This document shows positions 35,725-43,010 of a stretch of DNA of 64,000 bases, piece after piece (positions within the stretch are counted from its first letter, which is position 1; each line of letters starts with the position of its first letter). The position numbers and the translations under genes are program-made. The notes below the pieces were generated by a model. That model worked only from the letters and a program-made list of their open reading frames with translations, was not told the origin of the DNA and made no database searches. Location of the stretch: the NCBI RefSeq assembly GCF_042678185.1, contig NZ_JBHUDQ010000015.1. The stretch is one strand, 5' to 3'. This DNA is from Ramlibacter ginsenosidimutans (GTDB lineage: Bacteria > Pseudomonadota > Gammaproteobacteria > Burkholderiales > Burkholderiaceae_C).

Positions 35725-38328
35725 TCAGACCGTCACTTCCCTCGCCGTCTCCGCATACTCCTCGATCTGGTCGAAGTTCATGTAGCGGTAGACCTTGTCG
35801 CCGTTGGCCTTGATGACGCCCATGTCGGCCTGGTATTCGGCCACCGTGGGCAGGCGGCCCAGCTTGGAAGCAATCGCGGCGAGCTCCGCGGAGGCGAGGA
35901 ACACGTTCGTGTTCTTGCCCAGGCGGTTGGGGAAGTTGCGGGTGGAGGTGGACACCACCGTCGCGCCTTCCTTCACCTGCGCCTGGTTGCCCATGCAGAG
36001 CGAACATCCGGGCGTCTCGGTGCGCGCGCCGGCGCCGCCGAAGTTGGCGTAGTGGCCTTCCTTGGTCAGCTCCTCCTGGTCCATCTTGGTCGGCGGCGCG
36101 ACCCACAGCTTGACCGGGATGTCGCGCTTGCCTTCCAGCAGCAGCGACGCAGCGCGGAAGTGGCCGATGTTGGTCATGCACGAACCGATGAAGGCTTCGT
36201 CGATCTTCGTGTTCTGCACGGCCGACAGCGGCTTCACGTCGTCGGGATCGTTCGGGCAGCACAGCAGCGGCTCGGTGATCTTCGCGAGGTCGATCTCGAT
36301 CACGGCGGCGTATTCCGCATCCTTGTCGGCTTCCAGCAGCTCCGGCTTGGCCAGCCAGGCTTCCACGGCCTTGATGCGGCGCTCCAGCGAACGCTTGTCG
36401 GCGTAGCCCTGCGCGATCATGTTCTTCATCAGGACGACGTTGGACTGCAGGTACTCGCGGATCGGCGCTTCGTTCAGCTTCACCGTGCAGCCGGCGGCGG
36501 AGCGCTCGGCGGACGCGTCGGACAGCTCGAACGCCTGTTCCACCTTCATGTCGGGCAGGCCCTCGATCTCGAGGATGCGGCCGGAGAAGATGTTCGTCTT
36601 GTTCTCCTTCGCGACGGTCAGCAGGCCTTGCTGGATCGCGAAGTAGGGAATCGCGTGCACGAGATCGCGCAGCGTGATGCCGGGCTGCATCTCGCCCTTG
36701 AAGCGCACCAGCACGGACTCGGGCATGTCGAGCGGCATCACGCCCGTGGCGGCGGCGAAGGCGACCAGGCCCGAGCCGGCCGGGAAGCTGATGCCGATCG
36801 GGAAGCGCGTGTGGCTGTCGCCTCCGGTGCCGACGGTGTCGGGCAGCAGCAGGCGGTTCAGCCAGCTGTGGATCACGCCGTCACCGGGCCGCAAGGACAC
36901 GCCGCCGCGGTTGGACATGAACGCGGGCAGCTCGCGGTGCGTCTTGACGTCCACGGGCTTCGGGTAGGCGGAGGTGTGGCAGAAGGACTGCATCACCATG
37001 TCGGCGCTGAAGCCCAGGCAGGCCAGGTCCTTCAGCTCGTCGCGGGTCATCGGGCCGGTCGTGTCCTGGCTACCGACGGTGGTCATGCGCGGCTCGCAGT
37101 AGGTGCCGGGGCGGATGCCGGGCTGCTTGCCGTTCTTCAGCGGCAGGCCGCAGGCCTTGCCCACCATCTTCTGGGCCACCGTGAAGCCCTTGCCGCTGTC
37201 GACGGGCGGCTTGGGCAGGCGGAAGGCGGTCGAGGCGCCCAGGCCCAGGAAGGTGCGCGCGTTGGCCGTGAGGGAGCGGCCGATGATCAGGTTGATGCGG
37301 CCGCCGGCCCGCACTTCGTCGAGCAGCACGTCGGACTTCAGCGCAAAGCGCGCGGCGACCTTGCCGTCCTTCTCGACCGTGCCCTCGTACGGGAAGACGT
37401 CGATCACGTCGCCGGTCTCGAAGCCGGACACGTCCACTTCGATCGGCAGCGCGCCGGAGTCTTCCTGCGTGTTGTAGAAAATCGGGGCGATCTTGCCGCC
37501 CAGCGTGACGCCGCCGAAACGCTTGTTCGGCACGAAGGGGATGTCCTGGCCGGTCATCCAGATCACGCTGTTGGTGGCGGACTTGCGGGAGGAACCGGTG
37601 CCCACCACGTCGCCCACGTAGGCGATCTGGTGGCCCTTGGACTTCAGCTGCTCGATGAAGGCGATCGGCCCGCGCTTGCCCTCTTCCTCCGGCTTGAAAG
37701 CCGTGCCGGGGCGCGAGTTCTTCAGCATCGCCATCGCGTGCAGCGGGATGTCGGGGCGCGACCAGGCATCGGGCGCGGGCGACAGGTCGTCGGTGTTGGT
37801 TTCGCCGGGCACCTTGAACACGGTGACCGTGATCTTCTGCGGCACTTCCGGACGGCTCGTGAACCACTCGGCGTCGGCCCACGACTGGATCACTTCCTTC
37901 GCGTACGCGTTGCCGGCCTTCGCCTTCTCCGCGACGTCGTGGAAGAAGTCGAACATCAGCAGCGTCTTCTTCAGGCCGTCCGCGGCCACCTGGGCGACCT
38001 CGCGGTCGTCCAGCAGGTCGATCAAGGGCTTGACGTTGTAGCCGCCGACCATGGTGCCGAGCAGCTCGGTCGCCTTGGCCTTGGAGATGGCGGCAACGGC
38101 GAGGTCCCCATGCGCAACGGCGGCGAGGAAGCTCGCCTTCACCTTGGCCGCGTCGTCCACGCCCGGCGGCACGCGGTTCGTCAGCAGGTCCAGCAGGAAG
38201 GCTTCTTCCTTGGCCGGCGCCGACTTGATCAGCTCGATCAGTTCGGCGGTCTGCTTGGCGGACAACGGCAGCGGGGGGATGCCGAGCTTGGCGCGCTCGG
38301 CAACGTGTTCGACGTAGGCTTGCAACAT
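35725..38328 (-). CDS. acnB: Aconitate hydratase B
   Basis: This 867-residue bifunctional aconitase/2-methylisocitrate dehydratase has the AcnB domain order: an N-terminal HEAT-like helical domain (M-L-Q-A-Y-V-E-H-V-A-E-R-A), the swivel domain (G-T-G-S-S-R-K-S-A-T-N-S), then the catalytic domains with [4Fe-4S] ligands in G-S-C-M-T-N-I-G-H-F-R-A and C-S-L-C-M-G-N-Q-A. It is the main TCA aconitase in many proteobacteria. Length matches E. coli AcnB (865). It leads the minus-strand acnB side of the cluster; the next minus-strand gene upstream ends 17 bp before its ATG, so it could be transcribed from mdh onwards. Confidence 0.97.
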   Translation of the reverse strand: MLQAYVEHVAERAKLGIPPLPLSAKQTAELIELIKSAPAKEEAFLLDLLTNRVPPGVDDAAKVKASFLAAVAHGDLAVAAISKAKATELLGTMVGGYNVKPLIDLLDDREVAQVAADGLKKTLLMFDFFHDVAEKAKAGNAYAKEVIQSWADAEWFTSRPEVPQKITVTVFKVPGETNTDDLSPAPDAWSRPDIPLHAMAMLKNSRPGTAFKPEEEGKRGPIAFIEQLKSKGHQIAYVGDVVGTGSSRKSATNSVIWMTGQDIPFVPNKRFGGVTLGGKIAPIFYNTQEDSGALPIEVDVSGFETGDVIDVFPYEGTVEKDGKVAARFALKSDVLLDEVRAGGRINLIIGRSLTANARTFLGLGASTAFRLPKPPVDSGKGFTVAQKMVGKACGLPLKNGKQPGIRPGTYCEPRMTTVGSQDTTGPMTRDELKDLACLGFSADMVMQSFCHTSAYPKPVDVKTHRELPAFMSNRGGVSLRPGDGVIHSWLNRLLLPDTVGTGGDSHTRFPIGISFPAGSGLVAFAAATGVMPLDMPESVLVRFKGEMQPGITLRDLVHAIPYFAIQQGLLTVAKENKTNIFSGRILEIEGLPDMKVEQAFELSDASAERSAAGCTVKLNEAPIREYLQSNVVLMKNMIAQGYADKRSLERRIKAVEAWLAKPELLEADKDAEYAAVIEIDLAKITEPLLCCPNDPDDVKPLSAVQNTKIDEAFIGSCMTNIGHFRAASLLLEGKRDIPVKLWVAPPTKMDQEELTKEGHYANFGGAGARTETPGCSLCMGNQAQVKEGATVVSTSTRNFPNRLGKNTNVFLASAELAAIASKLGRLPTVAEYQADMGVIKANGDKVYRYMNFDQIEEYAETAREVTV

Positions 38329-38345
38329 GGGTTCTCTCGGTTAAA

Positions 38346-38888
38346 TCACTTCTTTTCGGGCTCCAGCAGGTTGACCGCCTTCATGTTCTTGGCGTAGGTC
38401 ACCTGCTCGGGGCTCTGGCATTCGTCGGCAAGGCGCTTGCCTTCCTTCTGGTTCATCAGCATGGACTTGTTGGCCAGCTGCAGCCACAGGCCGCCGCGCA
38501 CCGGGTCTTCCAGCCGGATGGCGCCGGTGCGGCTTTCCTCGGGGTGCATCACGAAGCGGTGGATGCCGCGCGAGACGAAGAAGAAGCCTTCGCGCCGCAT
38601 CGGCTTGATCGTGACCTTCTCGCCCAGTTCGCACTGGATCACGCCGGTGAAGATGGTCTTGGCGATCGCGAGCTGGGCATCGTTCAGCTTGATGGTGGGA
38701 TCGGGTTCCGACAGCGGCGTCGCCTCTTCGATGGCCTGGTGGTGGGTGGGGGCTGGGTGGTCCTTCACCTTCACCGGCTTCTTCGCCTTGGCCGCCGGCT
38801 TGTCGGCGGCCGCACCGGGCTGCGACTGCGCAAAAGCGCTGCCGGCGAACGCCGCGATCAGGAAACTGGCAACAAGGATCTTCCGCAT
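38346..38888 (-). CDS. Periplasmic protein of unknown function
   Basis: This 180-residue protein has a good Sec signal (M-R-K-I-L-V-A-S-F-L-I-A-A-F-A-G-S-A-F-A, cleaved near residue 20) and GAGGAGAG before the ATG. The mature N-terminus is Lys/Ala/Pro-rich, then comes a compact domain containing T-I-F-T-G-V-I-Q-C-E-L-G-E-K and F-F-F-V-S-R-G-I-H-R-F. It has two Cys, possibly a disulphide. No named family is recognised, though its fixed place between acnB and a CitE-like lyase and its quality suggest conservation in Burkholderiales. Confidence 0.8.
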   Translation of the reverse strand: MRKILVASFLIAAFAGSAFAQSQPGAAADKPAAKAKKPVKVKDHPAPTHHQAIEEATPLSEPDPTIKLNDAQLAIAKTIFTGVIQCELGEKVTIKPMRREGFFFVSRGIHRFVMHPEESRTGAIRLEDPVRGGLWLQLANKSMLMNQKEGKRLADECQSPEQVTYAKNMKAVNLLEPEKK

Positions 38889-38899
38889 GACGTCTCTCC

Positions 38900-39886
38900 T
38901 CAGGACTGATTGCGCGCGAACCATTCGCGCGCTTGTTCGGGAAGCTGCCGCCCAGTCTGGTGGGCGCGTTGCAGCACCTGCCAGTAGTAGCGATAGCTCG
39001 CCCTGTCCTCGAGTTTGCCGTCGAAGCTGATCGGTGCCCACCCGGCGGCCTCCGCGGCGCGCAGAAGTTGTGTCGCCTTGTGAATTTCGTCAGCCGACGG
39101 AGCGAACACTTCCACGATCGTCCTGATCTGGTCGGGGTGGATGCTCCACATGCGCGTGTAACCGAACTCGTTGGCCGCACGCGACGCCGCAGCGCGGAAA
39201 GCGTCGCGGTCCTTGAACTCCGTCACGACGCCGTGCGACGGCACCTTGCCGTGGGCATGGCAGGCGGAGGATATTTCGAGTTTGGCGCGCACCACGAGCG
39301 GGTGCGTGAACTGGCCCTGCACGCCCATGCCCGCCGAGGGAATGGCGCCGCCGTGCGCCGACACGAAGTCCATCAGGCCGAAGCTGAGGGACTGCATGCG
39401 CGGATGCGCGGCGATGTCGAAGGCGCGGTGCACGGCCGCGGGCGACTCGATCAGCCCTTGCAGCGGCAGCTCGCGTGCGCCGGCGGCATGCAGCGCACGG
39501 CTGGCGCGCTCGACGTCCTGCGGCGTCTCGACCTTGGGCAGCATGATGTGCACCAGGCGATGCCCGGCCTTGCCGGCGATCGTGGCCACATCGTTCTCGA
39601 ACGCGGGATGGTCCACCGGATGCACGCGCACCGCGACCCGTGCGCCGGGCTTGGCGCCCAGCGCGAGTTCCGCCACCAGCGCGGCATGTTCCGCCTCGCC
39701 CCCGACCGGCGCACCGTCCTCGCAGTCGAGCGTGACGTCGAACACGCAGGCGCCGAACTCCTGCGTCATCTCCTCCTGCAGCGCCAGGCTCTTGCGCATG
39801 CGCGCTTCCACGCCGCTGTAGTGGTCGCACACCGGCAGCGTGCCGGTGCGCGCCTGCGCGCCGAGCAGGAGGTCGTTGGGATGCAT
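38900..39886 (-). CDS. CitE-like / HpcH-HpaI family CoA-ester lyase
   Basis: This 328-residue TIM-barrel protein carries V-F-D-V-T-L-D-C-E-D-G-A-P, L-P-K-V-E-T-P-Q-D-V, L-I-E-S-P-A-A-V-H and F-G-L-M-D-F-V-S-A-H, the metal and CoA-ester signatures of CitE, malyl-CoA lyase and citramalyl-CoA lyase. No citrate lyase alpha or gamma subunit is nearby, so a stand-alone malyl- or methylmalyl-type lyase is more likely. It starts 8 bp after the mdh stop and is surely co-transcribed, which fits chemistry on malate or a C4-C5 CoA ester. Confidence 0.88.
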   Translation of the reverse strand: MHPNDLLLGAQARTGTLPVCDHYSGVEARMRKSLALQEEMTQEFGACVFDVTLDCEDGAPVGGEAEHAALVAELALGAKPGARVAVRVHPVDHPAFENDVATIAGKAGHRLVHIMLPKVETPQDVERASRALHAAGARELPLQGLIESPAAVHRAFDIAAHPRMQSLSFGLMDFVSAHGGAIPSAGMGVQGQFTHPLVVRAKLEISSACHAHGKVPSHGVVTEFKDRDAFRAAASRAANEFGYTRMWSIHPDQIRTIVEVFAPSADEIHKATQLLRAAEAAGWAPISFDGKLEDRASYRYYWQVLQRAHQTGRQLPEQAREWFARNQS

Positions 39887-39894
39887 GACGCCGC

Positions 39895-40881
39895 TCAGAG
39901 CAGGTGCGCGACCCCGGCCTGTTCTTCCTTCAGCTCGTTGAGCGTCAGGGCTATGCGCTCCTGCGAGAAGGCGTCGATGGGCAGGCCTTCGACCAGCTTG
40001 TACTCGCCGTTCTCGGTCGTCACCGGGAAGCCGAAGATGATGTCCTTGGGAATGCCGTACTGGCCGTCCGACGGGATGCCCATCGTGACCCACTTGCCCT
40101 TGGAGCCCAGGACCCAGTCGCGCATGTGGTCGATGGCGGCGTTGGCAGCCGATGCGGCGGAGGACAGCCCGCGCGCTTCGATGATCGCGGCGCCGCGCTT
40201 GCCGACCGTGGGCAGGAACACGTTCTTGTTCCATTCCTGGTCGTTGATCAGGTCCTTGACCGACTTGCCGTTGACCGTGGCGAAACGGTAGTCGGCGTAC
40301 ATCGTGGGCGAGTGGTTGCCCCACACCGTGAGCTTCTCGATGTCGGCGACCTGGGCGCCGATCTTCGCGGCGATCTGCGACAGCGCGCGGTTGTGGTCCA
40401 GGCGGAGCATGGCGGTGAAGTTCTTGCGCGGCAGGCTGGGCGCGCTCTTCATCGCGATGTAGGCGTTGGTGTTGGCGGGGTTGCCGACCACCAGCACCTT
40501 GACGTTGCGGGAGGCGACCTTGTCGAGCGCCTTGCCCTGCGCCGTGAAGATCTGCGCGTTGGCCGACAGCAGGTCCTTGCGCTCCATGCCGGGGCCGCGC
40601 GGACGGGCGCCGACCAGCAGCGCATAGTCGGTGTCCTTGAACGCCGTCATCGGGTCGCTGTGCGCTTCCATGCCGGCCAGCAGCGGGAAGGCGCAGTCTT
40701 CCAGTTCCATCATCACGCCCTTGAGCGCCTTCTGCGCCTTCTCGTCGGGGATCTCCAGCAGCTGCAGGATCACGGGCTGGTCCTTGCCCAGCATCTCGCC
40801 GGAGGCGATGCGGAACAGCAGGGCATAACCGATCTGGCCGGCGGCGCCGGTGACGGCGACGCGGACGGGCTTCTTGCTCAT
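39895..40881 (-). CDS. mdh: Malate dehydrogenase
   Basis: This 328-residue NAD enzyme of the cytosolic/betaproteobacterial type has V-T-G-A-A-G-Q-I-G-Y-A-L-L for NAD, R-P-R-G-P-G-M-E-R-K-D-L-L (substrate loop arginines), L-D-H-N-R-A and the catalytic His in V-W-G-N-H-S-P-T-M. It oxidises malate to oxaloacetate for citrate synthase, which is encoded 5 kb away on the other strand. It is divergent from the GntR gene; a 12-bp palindrome lies in between. An upstream in-frame extension of 43 residues is rejected. Confidence 0.97.
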   Translation of the reverse strand: MSKKPVRVAVTGAAGQIGYALLFRIASGEMLGKDQPVILQLLEIPDEKAQKALKGVMMELEDCAFPLLAGMEAHSDPMTAFKDTDYALLVGARPRGPGMERKDLLSANAQIFTAQGKALDKVASRNVKVLVVGNPANTNAYIAMKSAPSLPRKNFTAMLRLDHNRALSQIAAKIGAQVADIEKLTVWGNHSPTMYADYRFATVNGKSVKDLINDQEWNKNVFLPTVGKRGAAIIEARGLSSAASAANAAIDHMRDWVLGSKGKWVTMGIPSDGQYGIPKDIIFGFPVTTENGEYKLVEGLPIDAFSQERIALTLNELKEEQAGVAHLL

Positions 40882-41032
40882 GGAAATTCTCCGGATGGAA
40901 GTGGGGATGCGATCAGGGAGTCGGCGTGGGGGCGTGGGACGGGGAGGCGAACGCCTGTGCGGCCCGGTCGGCCCTGCGTGGACAGGCCCGGAGTTTACCC
41001 GCGCCGACACGCGCGGGTCAACGCGTCTTATG

Positions 41033-41044
41033 TCTTATATAAGA
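41033..41044. promoter_or_regulatory. AT-rich palindrome TCTTATATAAGA, candidate operator of the GntR regulator
   Basis: This perfect 12-bp palindrome lies in the mdh/gntR intergenic region, 20 bp before the GTG of the regulator gene, and overlaps TATA-like promoter sequence. GntR/HutC dimers bind short palindromes at their own promoters, so self-control and control of mdh are plausible. The same 12-mer is at 18781-18792. Confidence 0.6.
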
Positions 41045-41063
41045 TATCATCAAGGACATCCGG

Positions 41064-41867
41064 GTGCCCGCACCCGACCCGCCCATGGCCCCATCCCCGT
41101 CCTCCTTCGACAGCAGCGCCCTGCCCGATGCGGCCGGCGCGGGCACCCCTGCGTTCAGCCCGCTGTACCAGCAGATCAAGGGACTGATCCTGCAGAGCCT
41201 CGAAGCAGGTGAATGGAAGCCGGGCGAAGCGATCCCGAGCGAGATCGAGCTGGCCGCGCGCTTCCGTGTGAGCCAGGGCACGGTGCGCAAGGCGATCGAC
41301 GAGCTCGCCGCGGAGAACCTCGTCGTGCGCCGGCAGGGCAAGGGCACCTTCGTGGCGACGCACGCGGAGCGGCACACGCGCTACCGCTTCCTGCGGCTGG
41401 TGCCCGACAGCGGAGGCGGCGGCGAAGGCGCGGCGCAGCGCAACATCCTCGAGTGCAGGCGCCAGCGCGCGAGCGCCGAGGTCGCGCGGTCGCTGCAGCT
41501 GCGCACGGGAGACCCGGTGCTGCAGGTGCGGCGCGTGCTCTCGTTCGCGGGCGTGCCGACCATCCTCGAGGACCTCTGGCTGCCCGGCCATCCCTTCAAG
41601 GGACTGACGGCCGAACAGCTCGCCGCGCACCAGGGTCCGACCTATGCCCTCTTCGAAGTCGAATTCGGCGTGCGCATGGTGCGCGCCGAGGAAAAGATCC
41701 GCGCCGTGGCGGCGGACGTGCAGCAGGCTGCACTGCTCGGCGTGGCGCCGGGCGCACCGCTGCTGTCCGTCGAGCGGCTGTCCTATACGTATAACGACGT
41801 ACCCATGGAGCTGCGCCGCGGCCTCTATCGCACTGACTCCCACCACTACCGCAACGAGTTGAATTGA
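41064..41867 (+). CDS. GntR-family regulator, HutC subfamily
   Basis: This 267-residue protein has a winged helix-turn-helix (residues about 33-97; G-E-A-I-P-S-E-I-E-L-A-A-R-F-R-V-S, then R-Q-G-K-G-T-F-V) and a UTRA ligand-binding domain (V-R-R-V-L-S-F-A-G-V-P, ... L-S-Y-T-Y-N-D-V-P-M-E). The GTG at 41064 has AAGGA seven bases upstream; the first ATG (41085) has no such site. Sitting between mdh and sdhCDAB-gltA, it probably tunes the TCA cycle in response to a carboxylate. The stop overlaps the first base of a long inverted repeat. Confidence 0.88.
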   Translation: MPAPDPPMAPSPSSFDSSALPDAAGAGTPAFSPLYQQIKGLILQSLEAGEWKPGEAIPSEIELAARFRVSQGTVRKAIDELAAENLVVRRQGKGTFVATHAERHTRYRFLRLVPDSGGGGEGAAQRNILECRRQRASAEVARSLQLRTGDPVLQVRRVLSFAGVPTILEDLWLPGHPFKGLTAEQLAAHQGPTYALFEVEFGVRMVRAEEKIRAVAADVQQAALLGVAPGAPLLSVERLSYTYNDVPMELRRGLYRTDSHHYRNELN

Positions 41868-42084
41868 GAAGCTGTGAATGAATTGCTCACACCCACGCGG
41901 GCCTGCCTGGCGTCAGGGATTCATCGACGCTCGCGACCAGGCTCGCCCTGCGGGCCGGCACGCCTCAGGGCGCATGCGGGCGTTGCGCCCCTTGTCCAGG
42001 CGGCCAGCCTGGACTGCGGGCCGCGCCTACGCCTGCGCCCTGAGGCGTACCGTCGTGGGCGCGATCAATTCATCCACAGCTTCT
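41867..42084. repeat. Nested inverted repeat in the gntR-sdhC gap
   Basis: The outer arms, 19 bp with one mismatch (41867-41885 with 42066-42084), enclose a perfect 15-bp pair (41960-41974 with 42034-42048, ACGCCTCAGGGCGCA) and a central hairpin GTCCAGGC/GCCTGGAC (41994-42014). This 218-bp element fills most of the 327-bp gene-free gap before sdhC. The other 110 bp (42085-42194) should hold the sdh promoter; a TAGAAT at about 42148 is a weak -10 candidate. Confidence 0.85.
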
Positions 42085-42194
42085 AGGCTTTCACCGCGCG
42101 GGGCGCAAGGTCGGCGCCGGTCGGCCGAAGCACTCTGTTGCGTTGCAATAGAATTTTGTCCGCACCGATATCCGTCCACGAAAGAAACAACGAC

Positions 42195-42620
42195 ATGACA
42201 GAGCTCGCCAGGAAGCGGCCAGAGTTCCGCAACATCAACGCCTTCAAGGACCTGCCGACGTACAGCCTGCCGGCGCCGGGCTGGGTGTCGATCCTGCATC
42301 GCATCAGCGGCGTGCTGATGTTCGTCCTGCTGCCCTTCATCCTGTGGATCTTCGACACCTCGGTGTCCTCGGAGATTTCGTACGCGCGCTTCCGCAGTGC
42401 CTTCGCGGGCGGCGCGGGCGGCGTGGTCCTGAAGCTGGTGGCGCTGCTGCTGATCTGGGCCTACCTGCACCACTTCATCGCGGGGGTGCGCCACGTGTGG
42501 ATGGACGTGAGCCACAAGGCGGTGACCAAGAGCTGGGGCAACACCTCGGCGCGCGTCACGCTCGTCGTGAGCCTGCTGCTCACCGTGGTCCTGGGCGCGA
42601 AGCTGTTCGGCCTCTACTAA
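42195..42620 (+). CDS. sdhC: Succinate dehydrogenase cytochrome b556 subunit
   Basis: This 141-residue membrane subunit has three hydrophobic helices. L-H-R-I-S-G-V-L-M-F at the first helix and H-H-F-I-A-G-V-R-H-V-W-M-D, with the heme b ligand His, are signatures of SdhC. With SdhD it anchors the flavoprotein and iron-sulfur subunits and forms the quinone site. First gene of sdhCDAB-sdhE-gltA; the ATG at 42195 is preferred over an earlier one that lacks family similarity. Confidence 0.95.
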   Translation: MTELARKRPEFRNINAFKDLPTYSLPAPGWVSILHRISGVLMFVLLPFILWIFDTSVSSEISYARFRSAFAGGAGGVVLKLVALLLIWAYLHHFIAGVRHVWMDVSHKAVTKSWGNTSARVTLVVSLLLTVVLGAKLFGLY

Positions 42621-42634
42621 CCGGAACAACCCCA

Positions 42635-43000
42635 ATGGCTGTCAACTACGGCTCCCGCCGCACCGTCGTCGGTGCGCACTACGGCACCCGCGACTGGCTG
42701 GCCCAGCGCGTCACCGCCGTTCTCATGGCCTGCACCACGCTGGTGGTGCTGGCGCAAGTGCTCTTCACCCGCGGCCCGGTCGGCTACGACGGCTGGGCCG
42801 GCATCTTCCATCCGCAATGGATGAAGGCGCTCACCTTCGCCACCATCGTCGGCCTGATCTACCACGTGTGGGTCGGCATGCGCGACGTGCTGATGGACTA
42901 CGTCAAGCCCGTGGGCGTGCGCCTGGTCCTCCAGTTCCTGGTCATCGTGTGGCTCCTCGGCTGCGCGGGCTGGGCCATCCAGGTGCTGTGGCGGGTCTGA
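42635..43000 (+). CDS. sdhD: Succinate dehydrogenase hydrophobic anchor subunit
   Basis: This 121-residue, three-helix membrane subunit pairs with SdhC. It contains R-D-W-L-A-Q-R-V-T-A-V near the N-terminus and Y-H-V-W-V-G-M-R-D-V-L-M-D-Y, whose His and Asp-Tyr contribute to heme b binding and the quinone site. It lies 14 bp after sdhC and 10 bp before sdhA. Confidence 0.94.
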   Translation: MAVNYGSRRTVVGAHYGTRDWLAQRVTAVLMACTTLVVLAQVLFTRGPVGYDGWAGIFHPQWMKALTFATIVGLIYHVWVGMRDVLMDYVKPVGVRLVLQFLVIVWLLGCAGWAIQVLWRV

Positions 43001-43010
43001 GGACGAAACA

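Noticed and set aside
35371..35785. Several reading frames of 60-190 codons crossing the large palindrome.
   Set aside because: Each is formed by the inverted-repeat arms, is Arg/Ala/Pro-rich, differs on both strands symmetrically and has no ribosome-binding site or domain.
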